A DNA stretch of 64,000 nucleotides, from positions 2,790,001 through 2,854,000 of the forward strand of contig NZ_CP192056.1 of the NCBI RefSeq assembly GCF_050942215.1. The letters are read 5' to 3'. Below the pieces are notes generated by a model. That model saw only the letters and a list, made by a program, of their open reading frames with translations. It was not told where the DNA came from and made no database searches. Made by a program: the position numbers and the translations under genes. Each line of letters begins with the position of its first letter. Position 1 is the first letter of the stretch. This document shows positions 1 through 7,170 of the stretch, piece after piece. This DNA comes from Sphaerimonospora sp050942215 (lineage in GTDB: Bacteria > Actinomycetota > Actinomycetes > Streptosporangiales > Streptosporangiaceae).

Positions 1-626
1 ACCGGCACCACCCATGACACCGTGATGCCGTGCTCGGGCAGCGTCCCGGCCAGCACCACCAGCAGGACGATCTTGATCACGCCGTACGTGATGTTCTCGA
101 CCGGCACCCAGATCGCCTTGCGCAGGCCGGTGAGCGCCACGTCCTGCAGCGTGAAGATCACCCACGTCAGCACGGCGCCGACGAACATCAGGCCGGGGCC
201 GAACCCGCTGAGACTGCTGTAGTTGTCGCCCCAGTAACGGAGCGTCAGGAGGAAGACGACGGTGACGACGGCCGCAGCGCCGGTCGACGCCAGGTAGACG
301 CCGCGGATGAACCTGCCGGTGGCGCGGCCCGTGTCGGCGATGAACCTGGTGAGCGTGCCGACGAAGCCCATCGAGGTGAGCGCGGCCAGCAGCCGCATCG
401 CCCCGATGACGGCCATCGCCCGGCCGCCGTCGTCGGTGTCGTACAGGCGGGCGGCCAGCACCCAGTAGATCAGGCCGAGCACCCCGGAGGCGCCCGCGCT
501 GAACATGAGCGCGTAGGCGTTCTTGAACAGGGGGTCGTCCAGGCCGGGGAGGAGCCTCCTGCGCGACCGCGGGGGGCCCTTCCCGGACTCGGCCGCCGGC
601 GGCGTGCTGGGGAGGGTCTCGGTCAC
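1..626 (-). CDS. Polysaccharide flippase-like membrane protein (C-terminus cut by window edge)
   Basis: At least 208 residues are visible and the 3' end lies beyond base 1. After a basic N-terminal tail of about 30 residues the protein has regularly spaced hydrophobic helices (for example near residues 36-58, 70-90, 108-125 and 138-155) with short polar loops, and it resembles the oligosaccharide/lipopolysaccharide flippases of the MATE/MVF superfamily. Such proteins move lipid-linked sugars across the membrane. It follows a family 2 glycosyltransferase on the same strand, which supports a role in building a surface glycan. The GTG at 626 is the first start after an in-frame-shifted, low-complexity Gly/Ala/Thr-rich gap of about 100 bases; the start is therefore uncertain. 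The family call is moderately sure, the substrate unknown. Confidence 0.65.
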   Translation of the reverse strand, partial: MTETLPSTPPAAESGKGPPRSRRRLLPGLDDPLFKNAYALMFSAGASGVLGLIYWVLAARLYDTDDGGRAMAVIGAMRLLAALTSMGFVGTLTRFIADTGRATGRFIRGVYLASTGAAAVVTVVFLLTLRYWGDNYSSLSGFGPGLMFVGAVLTWVIFTLQDVALTGLRKAIWVPVENITYGVIKIVLLVVLAGTLPEHGITVSWVVP

Positions 627-729
627 GGAGCGGTTTTCCCCCGGGTTTCCGCCCCGGCGCCGACTCCGGCGCCGACCGCGGTTCCGGTCCCGATGCCGGC
701 GCCGATGCCGGTCCTGGTGCCGGCCGCCG

Positions 730-1563
730 TCATGCGGCCCCCCGGTCGGCCATCGGCGATCGGCCGGCGGTCGGCGACCCGGTGGGCGGGAGGGCCCGGC
801 CGCGCCGCTCGCGGACGATGGTCCTGAGGACCCGCCAGCCGTCGCGGAACGTCCGCAGGTTGCTCGTTCCGTGCAGGCGGCAGCGCTCGTGGCTGGGGAT
901 CTCGTGGACGCGCAACCCGGCCCTGGCGGCCCGGATGTTCATCAGCGTCTCGACCTCGAACCCGGCGCAGTCGGGTGCGAGCGTGTCCAGGTGGCGGGCC
1001 CAGAAGGCGTTGTAGCCGTAGCACAGGTCGGTGTAGCGGGTGCGGAACAGCAGGTTGACCAGTGAGCTCAGCATGAGGTTGCCGAGCCTGCGCCCGGTCG
1101 TGATGTCGTCGCTGCCGCCGCCGTTGAGGAAGCGCGACCCCTTGGCGTAGTCGGCGCCGGCGACGAGCGCGCCGACGAAGCGGACGATCTCCCGCCCGTC
1201 GGTCGAGCCGTCCGCGTCGATCATGACGATGATCTCGCCCGTGCACGCGGCGAAGCCCTCGGCGAGCGCGTCGCCCTTGCCGCTGCCGCGCTGGCGCACC
1301 ACCCGCAGACCGGGCCGCAGCCGTCTGGCCACCGCGACCGTGTCGTCGGTGGAGTCGCCGTCGACGAGCACCACCTCGTGGATCCACCGGGGCAGGGTCG
1401 CGAACACGTGGGGCAGATTCTCCGCCTCGTTCAGCGCCGGTACCACGACGCTCACCCGAGGGGTGATCGCCATCGAGGGGGAAACTCTCACAAACCCGTC
1501 CATGGAGGCTTGCTGGGAGAGCGGCCCTAAGTGCGGGATGGAGCTGCTGCTCTCGCGGTTCAT
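730..1563 (-). CDS. Family 2 glycosyltransferase, dolichol-phosphate-mannose-synthase type
   Basis: The 277-residue protein carries a GT-A fold start (VSVVVPALNEAENLPHVF, about residues 37-54), a nucleotide-sugar/metal site (IDADGSTDG, about 115-123) and the later GYNAFWARH segment typical of polyprenyl-phosphate or lipid-linked sugar transferases. No C-terminal membrane helices are visible, so it probably acts at the inner face of the membrane. ATG at 1563 is preceded by GGAGG about ten bases upstream; internal ATGs at 1503 and 1473 have no such site, although homology only begins near residue 35, so a shorter protein is possible. It lies just before the flippase-like gene, and the two may form one glycan operon. 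The sugar and acceptor cannot be read from the sequence. Confidence 0.85.
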   Translation of the reverse strand: MNRESSSSIPHLGPLSQQASMDGFVRVSPSMAITPRVSVVVPALNEAENLPHVFATLPRWIHEVVLVDGDSTDDTVAVARRLRPGLRVVRQRGSGKGDALAEGFAACTGEIIVMIDADGSTDGREIVRFVGALVAGADYAKGSRFLNGGGSDDITTGRRLGNLMLSSLVNLLFRTRYTDLCYGYNAFWARHLDTLAPDCAGFEVETLMNIRAARAGLRVHEIPSHERCRLHGTSNLRTFRDGWRVLRTIVRERRGRALPPTGSPTAGRSPMADRGAA

Positions 1564-1885
1564 GGGTACGGATCCTCCGTGGCGGGGCTGATCGGCGTCT
1601 TCGCGCGGTTCACCGAGGGTATGTGTCGGGGGCGGAACACACGCGAAATCGGGCGGGAGACCGTCCGAAATCTCGCGGAGACCCGAGACTATCGTTCCGG
1701 CCTCGCCGCGCGTGCGCCACCCCGCGAAGCGGTCGTCAAAGAAGAAATCGCCACAGTGCCCCCCACCCCTCGCCGGTGATCGGCGAAATCAGGATCACCC
1801 GCTGATCGTCGTGCTTATCTGACCAATCGATGGCCGAACTGTCAACGCGGACGCCCGGTGGCGTACCGGTGGCGTTTTGGGTCCC
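1564..1885. other. Intergenic stretch between amidase and glycosyltransferase genes
   Basis: About 320 bases without a convincing gene. Short open frames on both strands lack ribosome-binding sites and family features. The stretch should hold the promoter of the glycosyltransferase (reading leftward from 1563) and the 3' end of the amidase transcript. The only clear structure is the inverted repeat at 1775-1799. Confidence 0.5.
1775..1799. promoter_or_regulatory. 7-bp inverted repeat (operator or weak terminator)
   Basis: GGTGATC and its exact complement GATCACC are separated by eleven bases. It lies about 90 bases past the stop of the amidase gene. No T-run follows in the amidase direction, so a binding site is as likely as a terminator. 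Confidence 0.3.
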
Positions 1886-2692
1886 TCATCGATCGGCCTG
1901 CGACTTGTCCTGATCTTCCGGTTCCTCCGGCTCCCCCGGGTCCGGCCGTTCGCCGTCGGGCAGGCGGTCGCCCAGCCGGCGGGCCACCCCCGCCCGCAGT
2001 TCGGGGAGGTATTCGTACAGGCGGTCGCCGGGGCATGCGGTCGCATTGAGGTCGCGGTGGCCGATGATCGCCTCCTCGGGGTCGAGCCGGTAGGTCGAGC
2101 ACAGCCAGGCCAGCAGCGCCGTCAGCGAGTCGAGCTGGTCGGTCGGGGGCAGCTCCGTCGTGTAGGTGCCCTCGGTCTCGATCCCCAGCGTGTGCCGGTT
2201 GTGACCGGCGGCCTGAGCTCCCACGACGTTCCCGCCCTGGGCGATCGCGGGCAGCGTCCGGTTGCGGCCCTCCATGATGTGACCGCCCCGGCTGACCGTG
2301 AACTGCTCGCCGATGTCCGCCCAGCCGTTGCGCCGCATGTGGTAGCGCTGGATCGCGCGGGAGAGCCGGAACGCCGCCTCCAGGCTCACGTCGCGCGTGT
2401 TGGCCGTCGCGGTGTGATGGATGACGAGCCGGTCGGGCGGGGTGTCGAGCACGACGGCCTTGCTCTTCGGCGCGGCGGCGTCCCACTCGTCCCTGGTGTG
2501 GATGCGGGGACGACTCGGCGGGGCATCCGCCTTGTCTGTCTTGCTGCCCTTCTTCTCCTTGCCGTCCTTTTTCTCTTTGCTCCCCTTGTCGTCCCCGTCC
2601 ACTGTGCCGGCCTCGGCCCACGGGCCGCTCAGGATCGCCAAGGCGATTCCGCTCCCGGCCGACAGGAACACCCGGCGTGTGATCGCTGGCAA
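1886..2692 (-). CDS. Secreted N-acetylmuramoyl-L-alanine amidase (PGRP/amidase_2 fold)
   Basis: Predicted to cleave the lactyl-amide bond between muramic acid and L-Ala in peptidoglycan. From the TTG start the 268-residue protein begins with a twin-arginine signal (TRRVFL followed by a small-residue hydrophobic core), then a Lys/Asp/Gly-rich linker (about residues 30-58), then the zinc amidase domain with VIHHTAT (His 92-93), GHRDLN (His 212) and ACPGD (Cys 220) in the expected order. The C-terminal tail is acidic and Pro-rich. An ATG at 2794 would add 34 residues but has no ribosome-binding site, whereas TTG at 2692 follows GGGAGG at a good distance and places the twin arginines at residues 6-7 as in real Tat signals. 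Its export would use the TatAC system encoded near 46-47 kb. Confidence 0.85.
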   Translation of the reverse strand: MPAITRRVFLSAGSGIALAILSGPWAEAGTVDGDDKGSKEKKDGKEKKGSKTDKADAPPSRPRIHTRDEWDAAAPKSKAVVLDTPPDRLVIHHTATANTRDVSLEAAFRLSRAIQRYHMRRNGWADIGEQFTVSRGGHIMEGRNRTLPAIAQGGNVVGAQAAGHNRHTLGIETEGTYTTELPPTDQLDSLTALLAWLCSTYRLDPEEAIIGHRDLNATACPGDRLYEYLPELRAGVARRLGDRLPDGERPDPGEPEEPEDQDKSQADR

Positions 2693-2787
2693 ACGCGCGC
2701 CCTCCCACGAGACGTCGTCCGTCGGGAGGTTGCATCGATATTTCCCAGGCCCGCCCCGGCTATTCCCGCGCGGCGAGAAGCGGTCAC

Positions 2788-2816
2788 ATGTCAACCGAAA
2801 TGTCTAGCGAAATGTC
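2788..2816. repeat. Three ATGTC pentamers phased at exactly 12 bp
   Basis: ATGTC occurs at 2788, 2800 and 2812; the last two are part of a longer direct repeat CGAAATGTC at 2796 and 2808. The run lies about 100 bases upstream of the preferred amidase start, in a locally AT-richer intergenic segment, and may be a regulator-binding array. Confidence 0.35.
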
Positions 2817-2995
2817 CGGGTTGTTCTGGTCCGGTTCTGGAGCCGTTGCGAAAGAGTCCCGGAACCGCTCCGGAAGGGGTGCGGGACAGCCTGTAAAACA
2901 CTCTAAAAATCGCGGAAACAGCCCCGGAAAGGCTTCAAATCGGCTATGAAACGGCGAAAGCCGTGTGAGAGAAAAAAGGGCCTATGTCGGGAAAA

Positions 2996-3475
2996 TCACC
3001 TGGGAATGGCGGAGTGGAAACGCCGCTGCTCCTCGTCGGGCAGATGATCGATGAAGAGCACGCCGTCCAGGTGGTCGGCCTCGTGCTGGAGCACCCTGGC
3101 CAGCATGCCGATCGCCCGCAGCGTCACCGGCTTGCCGTACATGTCCCTGCCCCGGGCCACGGCGGAGAACGACCGCTCCCTGGGCCACCAGACACCGGGT
3201 GCGGACAGGCATGCCTCGTCGGCCATCACGGTCCGTCCGGCGAGCTCCAGGCGCGGGTTCACCAGATGGCCCGACCTGCCGTCGACGGCGTACGCGATCA
3301 CCCGGAGCGGGACCCCGATCTGGGGCGCGGCGAGCCCGGCCCGGCCCTGACCGGCCCGCAGGGTCGCGGTGAGCGACTTGACGACCTCACGCAGCGAGCG
3401 GTCGAACGCGGTGACCGGTTCTGCCGCGGCCCGCAGCGCCGGATCGTCGAACATCAGGATCTGCCGTACGGCCAT
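2996..3475 (-). CDS. def: Peptide deformylase
   Basis: Removes the formyl group from the N-terminal methionine of new proteins. The 159-residue protein has the three deformylase motifs in order: GLAAPQIG (residues 47-54), EACLS (87-91, metal-binding Cys 89) and QHEADHLDG (130-138, metal-binding His 131 and His 135 with catalytic Glu 132). Motif 2 is normally EGCLS; here Ala replaces Gly at residue 88, a conservative change next to the metal ligand. ATG at 3475 follows AGGGAG at a good distance, whereas an upstream ATG at 3520 would add 15 residues with no family match. It stands alone, divergent from the nitrate reductase operon. It is probably one of several deformylases in the genome, and the altered motif fits an accessory copy. 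Confidence 0.9.
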   Translation of the reverse strand: MAVRQILMFDDPALRAAAEPVTAFDRSLREVVKSLTATLRAGQGRAGLAAPQIGVPLRVIAYAVDGRSGHLVNPRLELAGRTVMADEACLSAPGVWWPRERSFSAVARGRDMYGKPVTLRAIGMLARVLQHEADHLDGVLFIDHLPDEEQRRFHSAIPR

Positions 3476-3629
3476 GCACGCTCCCTGCGGCGACGACGAA
3501 ACCGTCAAGACGATGCCCATTCCGAAGGTAGATCAATCTATCGGAGATCCATGCCGTGCCGGTCGCCGGCGCGAGCGGAAGGAACCTCGGGCCATGCCCT
3601 CGGTCACGCCCGCGGCTTTTAGCGAATCG

Positions 3630-3656
3630 GTAACAAGGCGGACTCAGCGGCGAAAC
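3630..3656 (+). promoter_or_regulatory. Possible GlnR-type half-sites before the nitrate assimilation operon
   Basis: GTAAC, GACTC and GAAAC follow each other with six-base spacers (GTAAC at 3630, GACTC at 3641, GAAAC at 3652), the 11-base rhythm of actinobacterial GlnR boxes (alternating GTnAC and GAAAC half-sites). The first and last resemble the consensus, the middle one only weakly. GlnR is known to control nitrate/nitrite reduction genes in actinomycetes. The site is very close to the first possible start codon, which weakens the call. Confidence 0.3.
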
Positions 3657-3661
3657 CGTCG

Positions 3662-5770
3662 GTGCCCACCATCGAACCCATGCAGATCCCACCTTCCTCC
3701 GCACGGTCCCCGGCCCCGGCGGGCGTGGCGACACACTGCCCCTACTGCGCGCTGCAGTGCGGCATGCGCGTGACGGACGCCCGCCCCGCTGGAGGGGGGA
3801 TCCGCGTGACAGCCCGCGAGGACGTCCCGGCCAACCAGGGGGGACTGTGCCAGAAGGGCTGGACCGCCGCCGAGTTGCTGGTCTCGCCAGAACGGCTGAC
3901 CACGCCGCTGCTGCACGGCCGCCCGGTGGACTGGGACGAGGCGCTCGGCTTCGTCGCGGAACGCCTCGTGGCCGTTCAGGCCGAACACGGCCCCGACGCC
4001 GTGGCCGTATTCGGCGGCGGCGGGCTGACCAACGAGAAGGCCTATCAGCTCGGCAAGTTCGCCCGGGTCGCGCTGCGCACCGGTCAGATCGACTACAACG
4101 GCCGGTTCTGCATGTCGTCGGCCGCCGCCGCCGCCAACAGGGCGTTCGGCATGGACCGCGGCCTGCCGTTCCCCATCACCGACATCGCCCGGGCCGACGC
4201 GGTCCTGCTCGCCGGAGGCAACGTCGCCGAGACGATGCCGCCGTTCGTCCGGCATCTGACGCGGATGCGGGACGGCGGCGGCCGGCTGATCGTGATCGAC
4301 CCCAGGACCACGCCCACGGCCCGGCTCGCCGATCTGCACCTGCGGGTGACCCCGGGCACCGATCTCGCCCTCGCCCTCGGCCTGCTGCATCTCGTGATCG
4401 CACGGGACAGCGCGGATCTCGGTTATCTGGCCGAGCGCACGGTCGGGTTCGACGAGGTACGTACCTCGGTCTCGGCCTGGTGGCCCGAGCGGGTCGAGCG
4501 GGTGACCGGGGTGCCGGTCGCCCTCATGCGCGAGGCCGTCCGGATCCTCGGCGCGGCCGGCCGGGCGATGATCTTGACGGGAAGGGGCGCCGAGCAGCAT
4601 GCCAAGGGCACCGAGACCGTGACCGCGTTCATCAACCTGGCCCTCGCCCTCGGCCTGCCCGGACGGGAGGGCTCCGGCTACGGATGCGTCACCGGCCAGG
4701 GCAACGGCCAGGGCGGCAGGGAGCACGGGCAGAAGGCCGACCAGTTGCCCGGTTATCGCCGGATCGACGACCCGGCGGCGCGGGCGCACGTGGCGGCCGT
4801 GTGGGGAGTCGATCCCGGCGATCTGCCCGGGCCGGGCCGATCAGCCTTCGAGCTGTTCGACGCGCTCGGCACGCCGGCGGGTCCACGGGCGTTGCTGCTG
4901 TTCGGGTCCAACCCGGTGGTCTCCGCGCCGGACGCCGGCCGCGTCGCCCGGCGGCTGGCCGGGCTGGACCTGCTGGTGGTCTCCGACATCGTGCTGTCCG
5001 AGACCGCCGCCATGGCCGATGTCGTGCTGCCCTCCACCCAGTGGGCCGAGGAGCACGGCACGATCACGAACCTGGAGGGCCGCGTCCTGCTGCGCCGCCG
5101 GGCGGCCGATCCGCCCCCGGGCGTGTGGACCGACCTGGAGATCATGCGCGGGCTCGCCGACCGGCTCGGCCGCGGCGACGCCTTCCCGGCCGACCCCGGC
5201 GAGGTGTTCGACGAACTGCGCAGGGCCTCCCGGGGCGGGATCGCCGACTACTCCGGCATCACCCACGCCAGGCTCGCCGCCGGGACCGGGCTCTTCTGGC
5301 CCTGTCCGGCCGAGGACCATCCGGGCACGCCCCGCCCCTTCATCGACCGGTTCGCCACCCCGGACGGGCGGGCCCGCCTCGTCCCGGTGGAGCATCGGCC
5401 GCCCGCTGAGGACGTCGACGCCGAGTTCCCCCTGTACCTGACCACGGGACGGGTGCTCGCGCACTACCAGTCGGGAGCCCAGACGCGCCGGATCCCGGCA
5501 CTCAACGAGGCGGAACCGGAGGTCTTCGTGGAGCTCCATCCCGACCTGGCGCGGCGGCTGAACGTCGCGCCGGGCGACCGGGTGCGGGTGCGCAGCCGGC
5601 GCGGTACGGCCGAGGGCGAGGCCAGGGTGAGCGCGGCGATCCGGCCCGACACGGTCTTCATGCCGTTCCACTGGGAGGGGGTCAACCGGCTCACCAACGC
5701 GGCCCTCGACCCCATCTCGCGGATGCCGGAGTTCAAGGTCTGCGCTGTCGGCGTGGAGCGTGTGATATGA
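3662..5770 (+). CDS. Assimilatory nitrate reductase, molybdopterin catalytic subunit
   Basis: Reduces nitrate to nitrite in the cytoplasm using bis-MGD molybdenum. The 702-residue length is usual for the family. The N-terminus binds a [4Fe-4S] cluster through Cys 26, 29, 33 and 63 (CPYCALQCG ... GLCQKGW), followed by the molybdopterin oxidoreductase domain (FGGGGLTNEKAYQLGKF, about residues 115-131; LFGSNPVVS, about 412-420) and a C-terminal dinucleotide-binding beta barrel (FPLYLTTGRVLAHYQSG). There is no Tat signal, as expected for the assimilatory enzyme. Its stop overlaps the start of the electron-transfer subunit by ATGA. The start may be GTG 3662 or ATG 3680; neither has a clear ribosome-binding site. 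A possible GlnR box lies just upstream. Confidence 0.93.
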   Translation: MPTIEPMQIPPSSARSPAPAGVATHCPYCALQCGMRVTDARPAGGGIRVTAREDVPANQGGLCQKGWTAAELLVSPERLTTPLLHGRPVDWDEALGFVAERLVAVQAEHGPDAVAVFGGGGLTNEKAYQLGKFARVALRTGQIDYNGRFCMSSAAAAANRAFGMDRGLPFPITDIARADAVLLAGGNVAETMPPFVRHLTRMRDGGGRLIVIDPRTTPTARLADLHLRVTPGTDLALALGLLHLVIARDSADLGYLAERTVGFDEVRTSVSAWWPERVERVTGVPVALMREAVRILGAAGRAMILTGRGAEQHAKGTETVTAFINLALALGLPGREGSGYGCVTGQGNGQGGREHGQKADQLPGYRRIDDPAARAHVAAVWGVDPGDLPGPGRSAFELFDALGTPAGPRALLLFGSNPVVSAPDAGRVARRLAGLDLLVVSDIVLSETAAMADVVLPSTQWAEEHGTITNLEGRVLLRRRAADPPPGVWTDLEIMRGLADRLGRGDAFPADPGEVFDELRRASRGGIADYSGITHARLAAGTGLFWPCPAEDHPGTPRPFIDRFATPDGRARLVPVEHRPPAEDVDAEFPLYLTTGRVLAHYQSGAQTRRIPALNEAEPEVFVELHPDLARRLNVAPGDRVRVRSRRGTAEGEARVSAAIRPDTVFMPFHWEGVNRLTNAALDPISRMPEFKVCAVGVERVI

Positions 5771-7170
5771 GGCTCGTCGTCGTGGGCAACGGGATGGCCG
5801 GGGCGCGGCTGGTGACCGAGGTGCGGCGCCGGGACGCCGGGAACGACGTCGAGATCTCCGTGTTCGAGGCCGAGCCGCTTCAGCCGTACAACCGGGTGCT
5901 GCTGTCGAACGTGCTCGCCGGGACCGCCGGGCCCGAGCAGGTCCGGCTGCTGGACCCGGGGTGGTACGCGGAGAACGGCGTGCGTACGCGCCTGGGGGTC
6001 CGGGTGCGGGGGATCGACAGGGCCGCCCGCGTGGTCGTCGCCGAGGATGGCACGCGCGAGCCGTACGACGTGCTGGTGCTGGCGACCGGCAGCGAACCGG
6101 TGGTGCCGCCCATCCCGGGCGCGGGGCGCGCGATGGTCTTCAGGACGCTGGACGACTGCGACCGGATCCGCGCGGCCGCGGCGTCCGCCCGGCACGCGGT
6201 GGTGGTCGGAGGCGGCCTGCTCGGCGTCGAAGCGGCCCGGGGCCTGGCCGGCCTCGGTCTGCCGGTGACGCTGCTGCATCGCGCGGGTCACCTGATGGAG
6301 CGCCAGCTCGATTCGGAGGCCGGGCTGGTGCTCCGGCAGACCCTCGCGATGGTCGGTGTGACGGTGCGCACCGGGGTGACCGTGACCGCGATCGACTCCG
6401 GACGCGTGCGCCTGGCCGACGGCGCCGCGATGGACGCCGACCTGGTGGTGCTCGCGTGCGGGGTGCGGCCCGTCGTGCGGCTCGCCCGTGAGGCCGGTCT
6501 GCGGGTCGACCGGGGAGTTGTGGTCGACGACGGGCTGCGTACCGACGATCGGTCGATCTTCGCGATCGGAGAGTGCGCCCAGCACTCCGGCACGGTGTAC
6601 GGACTCGTCGCACCGGCGTGGGAGCAGGCGGCGGTGGTCGCCGACATCGTGACCGGCGCCGACGGCGGCGCGCGCTACCGCGGCTCCCGCGTGGTGACCA
6701 GGCTCAAGGCCGCCGGGGTCGAGCTGGCGGCGATGGGCGAGACGCATCTCACCGACGACCAGGCGGAGATCGTCCGCTTCACCCATCGGCGCAGCGGCAC
6801 CTATCGCAAGCTCGTCATCCGCGGCGAACGGCTGGTGGGGGCGATCCTGCTGGGTGAGACGCCCACCGTGGGCTCGCTCACCCAGCTGTTCGACCGGGGC
6901 GGCCCGCTGCCCGGCGATCGGATGGGCCTGCTGTCGCAGGATCCGTCCGCCGCCGGGGCGGCGAGCCCGGCGTTGCTGCCGGACTCGGCGCGGGTCTGCC
7001 GGTGCAACAACGTGACCAAGGGCCGGATCAGGGCCTGCTGGGAGGCCGGTGCCCGCGATCTGCCCGCCGTCGTCGCCGCGACGGCGGCCACGACCGGGTG
7101 CGGCGGGTGCCGCGACGTGGTGGACGGAATCGTCGGCTGGCTGTGTGAGCAGGAGGGTGTCAGCGTATGA
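5767..7170 (+). CDS. Nitrate reductase electron-transfer subunit (FAD/NAD(P) oxidoreductase with BFD-type [2Fe-2S] domain)
   Basis: The 467-residue protein has a Rossmann FAD site at the N-terminus (VVVGNGMAGARLV), a second NAD(P) site (AVVVGGGLLGVEAARGL, about residues 140-156), the flavoprotein motif IFAIGECAQH, and near residues 411-450 a BFD-like iron-sulfur domain with four cysteines (CRCNNVTKG ... TGCGGCRD). It most resembles NasB-type reductases that pass electrons from NAD(P)H to the molybdenum subunit; a rubredoxin or ferredoxin reductase is the alternative. It is translationally coupled to its neighbours: ATGA with the gene before and ATGA with nirB after. It is a shortened relative of the N-terminal half of NirB next door, and the two genes share a 32-base identical stretch. 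Confidence 0.88.
   Translation: MRLVVVGNGMAGARLVTEVRRRDAGNDVEISVFEAEPLQPYNRVLLSNVLAGTAGPEQVRLLDPGWYAENGVRTRLGVRVRGIDRAARVVVAEDGTREPYDVLVLATGSEPVVPPIPGAGRAMVFRTLDDCDRIRAAAASARHAVVVGGGLLGVEAARGLAGLGLPVTLLHRAGHLMERQLDSEAGLVLRQTLAMVGVTVRTGVTVTAIDSGRVRLADGAAMDADLVVLACGVRPVVRLAREAGLRVDRGVVVDDGLRTDDRSIFAIGECAQHSGTVYGLVAPAWEQAAVVADIVTGADGGARYRGSRVVTRLKAAGVELAAMGETHLTDDQAEIVRFTHRRSGTYRKLVIRGERLVGAILLGETPTVGSLTQLFDRGGPLPGDRMGLLSQDPSAAGAASPALLPDSARVCRCNNVTKGRIRACWEAGARDLPAVVAATAATTGCGGCRDVVDGIVGWLCEQEGVSV

Noticed and set aside
723..733. ATG near 733 as start of the flippase-like gene
   Set aside because: That ATG is in a different frame and runs into a stop at 623; the flippase frame opens with GTG at 626.
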